Both the position numbers and the translations under genes were made by a program. From Sphingobacterium zeae (lineage in GTDB: Bacteria; Bacteroidota; Bacteroidia; Sphingobacteriales; Sphingobacteriaceae), in assembly GCF_030818895.1 (NCBI RefSeq), contig NZ_JAUTBA010000001.1, positions 4,650,001 through 4,714,000 of the forward strand: a DNA stretch of 64,000 bases, in the 5' to 3' direction. This document shows, piece by piece, positions 53,885 through 62,940 of the stretch. Each line of letters begins with the position of its first letter. Positions within the stretch are counted from its first letter, which is position 1. The notes under the pieces were generated by a model. It had not been told where the DNA came from, ran no database searches, and saw only the letters and a list, made by a program, of their open reading frames with translations.

Positions 53885-55816
53885 ATGGCAAAAAAACAAG
53901 AAGCAGAAAAAGAATTAGCAGCGAAAAACGCAGAGCTACAAGGTGCTGACACTAAAGTAGTGAAAGACACTGAACAAATTGAATCAGAAGCTGATTCAAA
54001 CTTAATCGATGAAATCAAATCAAACACTTGGATCACACCAGAAGGTGAATTTGACTGGGATGCAAATGATAAAGGTTTCGGAAATTATAGCGAAGCTGAA
54101 CGCGCTAAACTTGAAGCACAATACGCAGATACTTTCAACCAAGTTAATCAAGGTGAAATTATCGAAGGTACTGTAGTTTCTATCAACAATAAAGACGTAG
54201 TCTTAAATGTTGGTTTCAAATCTGACGGTTTAGTTTCTTTATCAGAATTCCGTGACTTACCAGAATTAAAAGTTGGTGATAAAGTTGACGTATTCGTTGA
54301 ATCTCAAGAAGATGCTAACGGTCAATTAGTACTTTCTCGCAAACGTGCTAAAACTCAAAAATCTTGGGAAGCTATCAATGAAGCATTGGAAAATGATGCA
54401 ATCATTACTGGTTTCGTTAAGAGCCGTACTAAAGGTGGTCTTATCGTTGATATTAAAGGTGTTGAAGCATTCTTACCTGGATCTCAAATTGATATCAAAC
54501 CTATCCGTGACTACGATGTATACGTAGGTAAAACAATGGAATTCAAAGTTGTGAAAATCAACCACGAATTCAAAAACGTTGTTGTATCACACAAAGTCTT
54601 AATTGAAAACGACTTAGAAAACCAAAAATCTGAGATCGTTGCTAAATTAGAAAAAGGTCAAGTATTAGAAGGAACAGTTAAAAATATCACTGATTTCGGT
54701 GTGTTCATCGATTTAGGTGGTGTTGACGGTTTATTGCATATCACAGACATCTCTTGGGGTCGTATCGAGCATCCAAAAGAAGTTTTATCGTTAGATCAAA
54801 CAATCAACGTTGTTGTATTAGACTTTGATGACGAGAAAAAACGTATCGCTTTAGGCTTGAAACAATTATCTGAGCATCCTTGGGAATCTTTAGATACTGC
54901 ATTAGAAGTTGGTTCTAAAGTTAAAGGTAAAATCGTAACAGTTGCTGATTACGGTGCTTTCTTAGAAATCATCCCTGGTGTTGAAGGTTTGATCCACGTT
55001 TCTGAAATGTCTTGGTCACAAAACTTACGTTCTCCACAAGAGTTCTTGAAAGTTGGTGATGAGATCGAAGCGCAAATCTTAACGTTAGATCGCGATGAGC
55101 GTAAAATGAGCTTAGGTATCAAACAATTGACTCCAGATCCTTGGAAAAATATCACTGAGCGTTACCCTGTAGGTTCTAAACAAACAGCTGTTGTTAAAAA
55201 CATGACTAACTTCGGTGTATTTGTTGAATTGGAAGAAGGTATCGATGGTTTGATCCACATCTCTGATTTATCTTGGTCTAAAAAAATCAACCACCCTAAC
55301 GAATTCACTAAAGTTGGTGAAACATTAGACGTAGTTGTTTTAGAATTGGATGAAGAAAACCGTAAATTATCTTTAGGTCACAAACAATTGGAAGAAAACC
55401 CTTGGGATACTTTCGAAACGATCTTTACTGAAGGTTCTATCCATGAAGGTACTGTGATCAAAGTTGGTGATAAAGGTGATATCGTAGCTTTACAATATGG
55501 TGTTGAAGGTTTCTGTCCTTCTAAACACTCTGTTAAAGAAGACGGTTCATCATTGAAAGTTGATGAAGTTACTTCATTCAAAATCATTGAGTTCAACAAA
55601 GAGAACAAACGTTTGGTAATTTCTCACTCTCGTATCTGGGAAGAAGAGAAAGAAGAAGCTCGCAAAGAAGAGTCTAGCAACCGTAAAAAAGACGCTAAAG
55701 CTGAATCTTCAGCTGTTAAAAAAGTAAAAGATTCTGTTGAGAAATCTACTTTAGGCGACTTAGACGTGTTAGCTCAATTGAAAGAGCAAATGGAAAATGA
55801 TAAAAACGCTAAGTAA
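53885..55816 (+). CDS. rpsA: 30S ribosomal protein S1
   Basis: A 643-residue protein with six S1 (OB-fold) domains. The repeats show the phrases GVFIDLGGVDGLLHITDISW, GAFLEIIPGVEGLIHVSEMSW and GVFVELEEGIDGLIHISDLSW, each followed by a helix and a KVGD/LDRDERKMSLG-type strand. It is a little longer than E. coli S1 with an N-terminal extension rich in Ala, Glu and Lys. S1 helps mRNA binding and unwinding. Codon choice is strongly biased, as for a highly expressed gene. A terminator with an overlapping promoter of the next gene follows. Confidence 0.97.
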   Translation: MAKKQEAEKELAAKNAELQGADTKVVKDTEQIESEADSNLIDEIKSNTWITPEGEFDWDANDKGFGNYSEAERAKLEAQYADTFNQVNQGEIIEGTVVSINNKDVVLNVGFKSDGLVSLSEFRDLPELKVGDKVDVFVESQEDANGQLVLSRKRAKTQKSWEAINEALENDAIITGFVKSRTKGGLIVDIKGVEAFLPGSQIDIKPIRDYDVYVGKTMEFKVVKINHEFKNVVVSHKVLIENDLENQKSEIVAKLEKGQVLEGTVKNITDFGVFIDLGGVDGLLHITDISWGRIEHPKEVLSLDQTINVVVLDFDDEKKRIALGLKQLSEHPWESLDTALEVGSKVKGKIVTVADYGAFLEIIPGVEGLIHVSEMSWSQNLRSPQEFLKVGDEIEAQILTLDRDERKMSLGIKQLTPDPWKNITERYPVGSKQTAVVKNMTNFGVFVELEEGIDGLIHISDLSWSKKINHPNEFTKVGETLDVVVLELDEENRKLSLGHKQLEENPWDTFETIFTEGSIHEGTVIKVGDKGDIVALQYGVEGFCPSKHSVKEDGSSLKVDEVTSFKIIEFNKENKRLVISHSRIWEEEKEEARKEESSNRKKDAKAESSAVKKVKDSVEKSTLGDLDVLAQLKEQMENDKNAK

Positions 55817-55836
55817 TTAGCAATTTCAATCCATAA

Positions 55837-55872
55837 AAAGCGGCTGTTCCAAAAGAACAGCCGCTTTGCTTT
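55837..55872 (+). terminator. rpsA terminator
   Basis: Perfect 13-bp stem AAAGCGGCTGTTC (55837-55849) with GAACAGCCGCTTT (55855-55867), followed by GCTTTT. Confidence 0.85.
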
Positions 55873-55896
55873 TATAGGGATGCTTTTGTAATTTTG
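55865..55896 (+). promoter_or_regulatory. Promoter of the sulfurtransferase gene, overlapping the rpsA terminator
   Basis: TTTG (55865-55868) lies at the end of the terminator stem; 20 bp further on, TAATTTTG (55889-55896) completes a Bacteroidota promoter. Leader about 15-20 nt. Confidence 0.6.
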
Positions 55897-55916
55897 TAGC
55901 AATAAACTTTATTGTT

Positions 55917-56756
55917 ATGTCATTCAAATCAGCCTTAATCAACCCCACCGAACTTCTGGAATCATTGGGACAGCATACAGACATTGTCCTCCTTGATTGC
56001 ACCATCGACAAAGTTGGCCAATCCATCAAGGACGCCAAGTTCGAAGTACTACCCCATTCTCAATTTTTTGACATCGAAGGGAAACTTTCGGATTCTACTT
56101 CTAAATTACCACATACCCTTGTATCGGCAGAAGTATTCGAACGAGAAATGCAACGCCTAGGAATCAATCAGGATAGTACCGTCGTGTTATATGACAGATG
56201 GGGTGTTTATTCAAGCCCAAGGGCATGGTGGATGTTTAAGGTCATGGGTTTTGAACAGGTATTTATTCTAAATGGTGGCGTCCCCGCTTGGAAAAAAAGT
56301 AAATTACCGCTCGTAGACCAGTATGCAGCTGCTGTAAAGCCTGGAAACTTTAAAGCTCAATTTCAAGCAAACCATTATGCTGACAAAGAATATATCTTAA
56401 CACATTATCGGGATACGCAAGTAAATATTTTTGACGCCAGAAGTAAAGGTCGATTTAGTGGTTTAGTAGCTGAACCTCGAAAAGGCCTTCATGGTGGGCA
56501 TATCCCTCATTCCAAAAACCTCCCTTTCGAAGAATTACTTGATGGAATCGTTTATAAACCCCTTGGTGAACTGAAACAGCAATTTGATCATTATAATGCT
56601 ACCGGAAATGAATATGTATTCTCCTGTGGATCGGGTATCACGGCCTCAATCTTAGCATTTGCTGCTCATCTTGCTGGTCACGAGCAAATCCGTGTATACG
56701 ATGGTTCGTGGTCTGAATGGGGGCGCGAAGAGCTTAATCTTCCAATCGAAAAATAA
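55917..56756 (+). CDS. Thiosulfate/3-mercaptopyruvate sulfurtransferase
   Basis: A 279-residue protein made of two rhodanese domains. The first, inactive domain ends with VVLYDRWGVYSSPRAWWMFKVMG and GGVPAWKK. The second holds FDARSKGRFSGLVAEPRKGLHGGHIPHSKN and the active Cys237 in YVFSCGSGITASILAFAA. CGSGI/VTA is the loop of mercaptopyruvate-type enzymes and argues for 3-mercaptopyruvate, but thiosulfate use cannot be excluded. It converges on recQ with only 1 bp between. Confidence 0.92.
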   Translation: MSFKSALINPTELLESLGQHTDIVLLDCTIDKVGQSIKDAKFEVLPHSQFFDIEGKLSDSTSKLPHTLVSAEVFEREMQRLGINQDSTVVLYDRWGVYSSPRAWWMFKVMGFEQVFILNGGVPAWKKSKLPLVDQYAAAVKPGNFKAQFQANHYADKEYILTHYRDTQVNIFDARSKGRFSGLVAEPRKGLHGGHIPHSKNLPFEELLDGIVYKPLGELKQQFDHYNATGNEYVFSCGSGITASILAFAAHLAGHEQIRVYDGSWSEWGREELNLPIEK

Positions 56757-56757
56757 G

Positions 56758-58659
56758 TCAAAATAAAGTATTCCAAGAGTAGAGATTATCCTCCAGGCGG
56801 ATTTTTTCAGCATCCACCAGATCACGAATGATCTCTATTCTTTGCTTCTCCGTCCCTAATGTTAAACTACCTACCAAATCATGGATATTTTTCGCCCCGG
56901 CAAGTAAACTGCTTTTTATTTCAGCCTTTATATTTGTCCGCTGCTTTGCTCGGTGATTACGGATCAAGCACAGATCACATACTCCACAGAACCCCGCATT
57001 TTTCTCACCAAAATATAATAACAGCGATTGACTACGGCAATTACTTTGCTCGATATAATTAATCATGCCATTGACTTCCTCTTCCTTCACCTGATGGCGA
57101 TCCCGAATAAAAACATGGTCGATATGCAGATGTTTATAATCGACCCGATTCTGTAAGAATGTCAATTGCGGTGAATCTGTGGAAGGCAAATAAGTTGCTA
57201 TTTCCAACGTTTCTAACGATTTCAATAGCTCTACGACACGACCATATGGTAAACCTAATTTTCCTGCAAATTCGTATTCATTGATTAATATGAAATTCTC
57301 AAATACGCCGCCATAGCTACGTAAAATAGCCTTGACTAGCTTATCATATTTTGCATACTGAACCTGAAATTTATATAGCTCAACACTGTCAATCTCAAAT
57401 TTAAAGCGTGAAGGGATTGTAACAGCCTCCGACAAAACCAACCAGGTATCCCGCTCCAGAAATTTCAGTGCACTCATCACTGGCACCAAGGGGAGCTGAT
57501 ATTTTTTAGCAAATGTAACGACATCAAAATCCACTGTCACTCCCTCACCAGAACCATAAGGAATCTGAAAATGATTACAAAGGTAGTGATAGGTTTGTTG
57601 AATAAAGGAAATATCTGGAAAACTAGCCTGCAGATTATCCAGTAGTTTCTGCTCATCTGTTTTTTGATAAAGAATAACAGGGTAAGCTTTTTTTCCATCC
57701 CTCCCTGCCCTACCGGCTTCTTGATAATAGGCTTCCAGCGAATCGGGCAAATCCAGGTGAATCACGAAGCGCACATCAGGTTTATCGATCCCCATGCCAA
57801 AGGCATTTGTAGCGACGATAACACGAACAACATTTGTCATCCACCCATGCTGTTTCTGATCCCGCTCTTGCCCAGAAAGCCCTGCATGATAATAATCCGC
57901 AGAAATCCCATTATTGACTAAAATACGCGCTACTTCTTGTGTTTCACGACGGTTTCTTACATAAACAATACCGCATCCGCCCAATTTATGAATGATGCGT
58001 ACCATGCGGCCCATCTTATCTTCCTCTTCAATAGCCATATAAGCCAGATTATCCCGAAGAAAGCTTTTTACGAATACATTTTCCTTTAAAAAATCGAGTT
58101 TCTGCTGAATATCGGTTATCACACGCGGCGTTGCAGTGGCTGTGAGCGCCAAAAAAGGAACTTTGGGATGTAATTCACGTAATTTAGCTAACTCTAAATA
58201 AGGCGGTCTAAAATCATATCCCCATTGAGAAATGCAATGTGCTTCGTCGATGGCAAATAGATTGACATTCATAAATCGTATACGTTCTCTTACGATGTCA
58301 TTGTACAACCTTTCGGGAGAGAGATAGAGAAATTTTATTTTTCCATAGACGCAGTTATCCAGGGTGATATCCACCTCTCTCTTCTTCATACCCGAGTAAA
58401 TGGCGACCGCCTGAATTCCATTTCTTTTCAAATGTTCAACCTGGTCTTTCATCAACGCAATAAGCGGCGTAACCACGATACAAATTCCTTCTAGCATCAA
58501 TGCAGGTACTTGAAAACAAATCGATTTCCCTCCACCTGTCGGCAATAAAGCCAAGGTATCTTTACCAGAAATGACAGATTGAATAATTTCTTCCTGCAGG
58601 GGTCTAAATGAGTCAAATCCCCAGTATTGCCTTAAGATTGATATACTATCTTGCGTCAT
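56758..58659 (-). CDS. recQ: ATP-dependent DNA helicase RecQ
   Basis: A 633-residue superfamily 2 helicase. Walker A is LLPTGGGKSICFQ (near 38-50), the DEAH box is at 138-141, followed by LALTATATPRV and QEAGRAGRDGKKAY. A zinc-binding RQC region has LLLYFGEKNAGFCGVCDLC, and a winged-helix part precedes the end. An HRDC domain was not recognised. It unwinds DNA in recombination and repair. The start overlaps the comEC stop by 4 bp (ATGA), so it is translated with it. Confidence 0.94.
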   Translation of the reverse strand: MTQDSISILRQYWGFDSFRPLQEEIIQSVISGKDTLALLPTGGGKSICFQVPALMLEGICIVVTPLIALMKDQVEHLKRNGIQAVAIYSGMKKREVDITLDNCVYGKIKFLYLSPERLYNDIVRERIRFMNVNLFAIDEAHCISQWGYDFRPPYLELAKLRELHPKVPFLALTATATPRVITDIQQKLDFLKENVFVKSFLRDNLAYMAIEEEDKMGRMVRIIHKLGGCGIVYVRNRRETQEVARILVNNGISADYYHAGLSGQERDQKQHGWMTNVVRVIVATNAFGMGIDKPDVRFVIHLDLPDSLEAYYQEAGRAGRDGKKAYPVILYQKTDEQKLLDNLQASFPDISFIQQTYHYLCNHFQIPYGSGEGVTVDFDVVTFAKKYQLPLVPVMSALKFLERDTWLVLSEAVTIPSRFKFEIDSVELYKFQVQYAKYDKLVKAILRSYGGVFENFILINEYEFAGKLGLPYGRVVELLKSLETLEIATYLPSTDSPQLTFLQNRVDYKHLHIDHVFIRDRHQVKEEEVNGMINYIEQSNCRSQSLLLYFGEKNAGFCGVCDLCLIRNHRAKQRTNIKAEIKSSLLAGAKNIHDLVGSLTLGTEKQRIEIIRDLVDAEKIRLEDNLYSWNTLF

Positions 58660-60740
58660 AAGTTCTCCTTATTCCAAACATACGCAAAATTATCTTTCAT
58701 GAGATAATGTTGTATCCCCAAACTATCCAGCATGCGTTGCGTAAGCAGACACTTTTCCATGGAATTGGATCCATCCAGTATAACAAGTTTTGGTCTAACT
58801 TGCTTTAATACATCTGCTAAACCATATAAAAAATTTTTTCTGATAATGACCAGATCAGCCGGTGACATCGTTCCTTTCGGATGGGACAAAATAGCGACTT
58901 TGCCTAAAGGTAGGGTAACAAAATAGTTCTTTCTATCCTGTCCATTTAATGGCACAAATTGAAGTTCACCTGTCGATAGCAATGCAATTTCCCTTCCACA
59001 AGCATATTGTAATCCTTTGGCCTGCAAAGAGTCAAAAGTGCTATAAACAATTCCGCGACCAGCTTTGAAATACCCCATCGTCAGTTCATGCTTCGTATTG
59101 TAAATACGAAATCGTTCTAAATCATTACTTGCTAACCATTTTTTCCCATTGATTAGCAACATTCCAATTCCGCAATATAGCGCCAGCCATACATACCTCT
59201 TATCCTTCCACTGAAAAGCATATAAAAAAGAGAAAACTGCAAAATAGGCCAAAAATAAAATACTGAATTCCATAGGGCATATTTTTATCGTCGAAAAAGG
59301 TAAATGATCAATAAATTTCAAACTGGATAGTATAAAATCCATGAGGTGTTCTAAAAGAAAACCCAAAATCTCATTAAGCCAGTCGACAGGGTTAATGGTT
59401 ATAATAAAACCAGCATACATCACTAGGGTGGAAGGAATATCGACAAGTAAATTGGCAAGCAGAAAATAAGTAGGGAACTGTCCAAAATAATAAAGACTCA
59501 ACGGTGTTGTCAGTATCTGTGCAGCAATAGAAACCGTTAATATATCTCTTAAAAATCGAAGTATAGAACTGTTGACAGGCAGAAGCACTTTCACCAGTGG
59601 TGCACATATGATCATACCCAACACTGCTAAAAAGGACAATTGGAAACCAACGTCGTAAATAGCCCGGGGCGCGAACAATAGAATCAATACAGCTGCAATA
59701 GTTAGCGAATTCAAGCTTGAAAAGCTTCGTTTAAAATATTGTGCACATAGGACAAAACTAATCATTATAGCTGCGCGTGAAATTGGCGCATCGAGACCTG
59801 CTATGAATGCATATATCCAGATCGTGCTCCATAATAAAGTTAATGGTAGCCACTTCAGATAAGGTGGCCACGCTATTTGTCGGATAATAAGAGATAAAAA
59901 ACCAAATAAAACAGCAACATGCATCCCCGATACACTTAAGATATGTACAGTTCCTGTATTGATGAAAGCCTCCATACTATCGGTACTGATCTCGCTTCGA
60001 AAACCGTATAACAACGCCGATGCAATCGCAAAATTTTCATCCCCTTTGAGATAGCTACGAAGCTTAAGTAAAAAGTACTTCCTCATTTGCAAAGCAAGTC
60101 CAAAAACAGAAAACTCCCTTATTGCTTGCCGACTGATCACCCTATAGTAACCAGATTTCACAAAAACTTGATGATGTATTGCGTACTTTCTCATATACTC
60201 CCTATAATCAAACTCCATCGGATTACGTGGCGGAGCTATTCTCTTCACATCCGCTTTTAACCATAACAAATCACCAAATTGAAGGAAGTTTTTCGTACTC
60301 AATTTTAGGGTTATGATCAATCGGCCGGAAGTTTGTACGAACTTACCTTGCCTATGAACACCGATCACTTCTCCAGAAAAACGGGTAATATGCTGCTTTA
60401 TATGAGGTTCCTCTATTATTTTCACTACATAACTCGCTGCATCTATCTGGGAGAAATGGTTTGCGATCACTATTGGGTCATTGCGCCAATAGTGAAAGAT
60501 GCCAAATAGTACAACGGATAAGTAATACCCGCACGTATAACCGTATTTGCAAATTTTACCCCTAAAAAAATAGCAGCACATGGTTAGCAGAGTCATTACA
60601 ATCAATGCCTGCTGTAGATATTGAAATATTGGGCGAGAAATTGGTAATGTAGGAGCTACGAGGAGCGTCAAAATATATAAGATGGCAATCTTAAGAATGG
60701 GAATGCGCTCTAATCTTTGAACAAAACTTAATTCTTTCAT
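58656..60740 (-). CDS. comEC: ComEC/Rec2-family DNA-uptake channel
   Basis: A 694-residue inner-membrane protein from ATG 60740. It has an N-terminal helix pair, a DUF4131-like OB region (about 60-190), a multi-helix competence domain (about 230-510; HILSVSGMHVAVLFGFLSL, GLDAPISRAAIMISFVL, YDVGFQLSFLAVLGMI) and a short C-terminal part. The C-terminal part replaces the usual metallo-beta-lactamase domain and lacks its HxHxDH motif, as is usual in Bacteroidota. It transports single-stranded DNA into the cytoplasm in competent bacteria. Both ends overlap neighbours by 4 bp. An alternative start at 60749 is in frame but would lengthen the overlap. Confidence 0.92.
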   Translation of the reverse strand: MKELSFVQRLERIPILKIAILYILTLLVAPTLPISRPIFQYLQQALIVMTLLTMCCYFFRGKICKYGYTCGYYLSVVLFGIFHYWRNDPIVIANHFSQIDAASYVVKIIEEPHIKQHITRFSGEVIGVHRQGKFVQTSGRLIITLKLSTKNFLQFGDLLWLKADVKRIAPPRNPMEFDYREYMRKYAIHHQVFVKSGYYRVISRQAIREFSVFGLALQMRKYFLLKLRSYLKGDENFAIASALLYGFRSEISTDSMEAFINTGTVHILSVSGMHVAVLFGFLSLIIRQIAWPPYLKWLPLTLLWSTIWIYAFIAGLDAPISRAAIMISFVLCAQYFKRSFSSLNSLTIAAVLILLFAPRAIYDVGFQLSFLAVLGMIICAPLVKVLLPVNSSILRFLRDILTVSIAAQILTTPLSLYYFGQFPTYFLLANLLVDIPSTLVMYAGFIITINPVDWLNEILGFLLEHLMDFILSSLKFIDHLPFSTIKICPMEFSILFLAYFAVFSFLYAFQWKDKRYVWLALYCGIGMLLINGKKWLASNDLERFRIYNTKHELTMGYFKAGRGIVYSTFDSLQAKGLQYACGREIALLSTGELQFVPLNGQDRKNYFVTLPLGKVAILSHPKGTMSPADLVIIRKNFLYGLADVLKQVRPKLVILDGSNSMEKCLLTQRMLDSLGIQHYLMKDNFAYVWNKENL

Positions 60741-62770
60741 AATTGCCATCTCAATTGGAATTTAACCTCAGATTTTTTGTTACCGTCGATCTGATCCAAT
60801 CCTGTTCCAATAGTTTCTCTTCCAGGATAATAATATAGTCCGTACTTCGCCCATACTTGAAGATGGCGGCTTAAGCGATAGTTTAGATTGAGGTAAGTTC
60901 TCCATCCCTTTGTATTGTACATGCCGAAACCAGCTGCGTACAGTACATCTTGCTCATAAGCATAGATTCTATTGTCATAGCTCGCCGCGTCAAAATATGC
61001 GATCCGCATATTGGACTGCAACTTTCCAGCGGCCGACTTCCAGAATACATCCTGAAAAAACATGTATCCGAAACTGTTTTCCTGATACTCCTTTTGGAAC
61101 ATATTAGCTTCAGAGCGGGAACGAATAGTCCACCTTGAGCTAAGACGATAATGGAATTCTACCCGTAATTGCTGCTTAACTACATTCACAAGCCCATGCT
61201 CGGTCTGTCCCTCTCCTGTGTAGTTAACTTGTTTTAATCGGTTGCGATAACGCAAGGAAAGTTGCCCCTTTTTATACCACATGTAACTTAGCTGACTGAA
61301 GAAATCAGCTCCTGTAGATAGCGTATCAGCCTGATACTTTGCAACTGGAAATCGGAATACATCAGCATAATTAGACCAGAGTAATTTTCTTCCAAGCTGG
61401 TACGTTAATCCCAAATATCCTCCCTGCTCATTCGACGTATCACCCGATTCACCAAAACCCTGTCCATAAAAAGTATGAAAATTCCTCTTGTAATCGCGAA
61501 GTAAAAAGACCGAAGACAATCGCGGATGTAAACTGATTATCGACCCTGCTAATAAAGCCGAACCGCCATCCATGCTATTGGCATATTCGCCGAACACATA
61601 GATATTTCGAATCGTATAGTTTGTATACAAACTTATGTTTCGCAGAAAGTCGCCTTCAAAATCAGCTTGTTGTCGTATTCCCTTTCCCTTGATTTTAAAG
61701 ACATCCAACTGGGTCTCGTTAAAATGAACACCTGCTTTGAGCCGTTTGTAGCGCCACAATAAATTCAATCCATACGCCATTTGAGATGCGGCACCACGAT
61801 ATTTCTGTTCGGTTGGAGTGCGATGTAAACCTGTACTTGCAATCGTTGAAATCGTTGCCGGAAAAGTGGTACGGTCAACATTTCCGTCAATAGATCGATA
61901 AGAAAAATAGGGTGTAATTTCTATATATTTAATCTGTAGTGTTCCGGCAATACCACGCATAAAATTACTCTCATTTAACGAAGTGTAGGGTTTTACCCCA
62001 ATCCCCTGTCTTGCGGCATTCTGCACCAATCCTCCTTTTCCGAAATTCAAACCATTCCACATACTGAGCCCCTGTCCAAATTGCAAAGCATAGTCGCCGA
62101 TCACGATATTTCTAAAACGGCCAAAGTTCTTTATCGACAAACTCATGCTATAGAAATCAAAACCCATTTTTTGCCGATCTCTAAAAAAAGGTTCCCCGGC
62201 ATCTTTTTTCATATTAACGGCGAGTTGGATTCTATCGTTCAATTGAGCTCTGTACCTTAGCGCATAGCGATTAGCATCGCCGAGATACCTGGATCGCGTT
62301 GTATCCGTGATACGATAGCCCTTCGCTTTTTCGAGTGTCCGAGCATACCGCAACATAATTTCTTGCTTAAATTTCCTTAATTTAAGGACGTTCAATGGTG
62401 ATTCAGAGCCTATTTGTACAAAAGGCAGCAATAAATAGACGATTCGTTCATTAAATCCTTCGATGGCCTGTAGTTCCAGTATATTGATAAATTTGCCTGA
62501 GATAGCCCTATGCTCCAGCAGGTGATTAATTAATAAAGGATTTAGAAATTGTAATTCAGCGAGGTCGCTACCATCAGTTTTGTTGAGGTCGATGGGGTGT
62601 TTGAGGTAATAATGCCACTTTTCATTCAGTTCACTCAAATCAGCACCCTCGGAAAGATCTTCCGATAAACTCTCAAATAAATCTTGGAGATCGATTTTTT
62701 CATTTGTCTGCGCCATACAGGTTCCAATAAAACAACCTATAAAGAGCAAAATTTTGCTACAATATTTCAT
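60737..62770 (-). CDS. Helix-hairpin-helix protein with a putative outer-membrane barrel, upstream of comEC
   Basis: A 677-residue exported protein (signal peptide ending CMAQ, about residue 21). Residues about 50-120 form ComEA-like helix-hairpin-helix motifs (HPIDLNKTDGSDLAELQFLNP and ISGKFINILELQAIEGFNE), a fold that binds DNA without sequence preference. The remaining 550 residues are short strands with alternating hydrophobic residues and aromatic girdles (ALQFGQGLSMW, YLNLNYRLSRHLQVWAKYG, end VKFQLRWQL), as in outer-membrane barrels. It is followed by comEC with an ATGA overlap. A role in DNA uptake across the outer membrane is inferred from this, not shown. Confidence 0.75.
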   Translation of the reverse strand: MKYCSKILLFIGCFIGTCMAQTNEKIDLQDLFESLSEDLSEGADLSELNEKWHYYLKHPIDLNKTDGSDLAELQFLNPLLINHLLEHRAISGKFINILELQAIEGFNERIVYLLLPFVQIGSESPLNVLKLRKFKQEIMLRYARTLEKAKGYRITDTTRSRYLGDANRYALRYRAQLNDRIQLAVNMKKDAGEPFFRDRQKMGFDFYSMSLSIKNFGRFRNIVIGDYALQFGQGLSMWNGLNFGKGGLVQNAARQGIGVKPYTSLNESNFMRGIAGTLQIKYIEITPYFSYRSIDGNVDRTTFPATISTIASTGLHRTPTEQKYRGAASQMAYGLNLLWRYKRLKAGVHFNETQLDVFKIKGKGIRQQADFEGDFLRNISLYTNYTIRNIYVFGEYANSMDGGSALLAGSIISLHPRLSSVFLLRDYKRNFHTFYGQGFGESGDTSNEQGGYLGLTYQLGRKLLWSNYADVFRFPVAKYQADTLSTGADFFSQLSYMWYKKGQLSLRYRNRLKQVNYTGEGQTEHGLVNVVKQQLRVEFHYRLSSRWTIRSRSEANMFQKEYQENSFGYMFFQDVFWKSAAGKLQSNMRIAYFDAASYDNRIYAYEQDVLYAAGFGMYNTKGWRTYLNLNYRLSRHLQVWAKYGLYYYPGRETIGTGLDQIDGNKKSEVKFQLRWQL

Positions 62771-62870
62771 AATAGGTTTTAATTAATATTGGCTAGATGT
62801 TAGGCGATGAACCTCTTATCCCGGCAGAAAAAAGACTCATTAGCATGAAAATAGGAAATATAAATGAATA

Positions 62871-62905
62871 AAAAAAGCCTGATGAGAAATTCATCAGGCT
62901 TTTTT
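62871..62905 (-). terminator. gyrB terminator
   Basis: Perfect 15-bp stem AAAAAAGCCTGATGA (62871-62885) with its complement (62891-62905) and a 5-base loop, ending in seven T on the minus strand, 36 bp past the stop. Confidence 0.9.
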
Positions 62906-62940
62906 TATTCATTTATATAAACCGTTAGGTTAAATTTACA

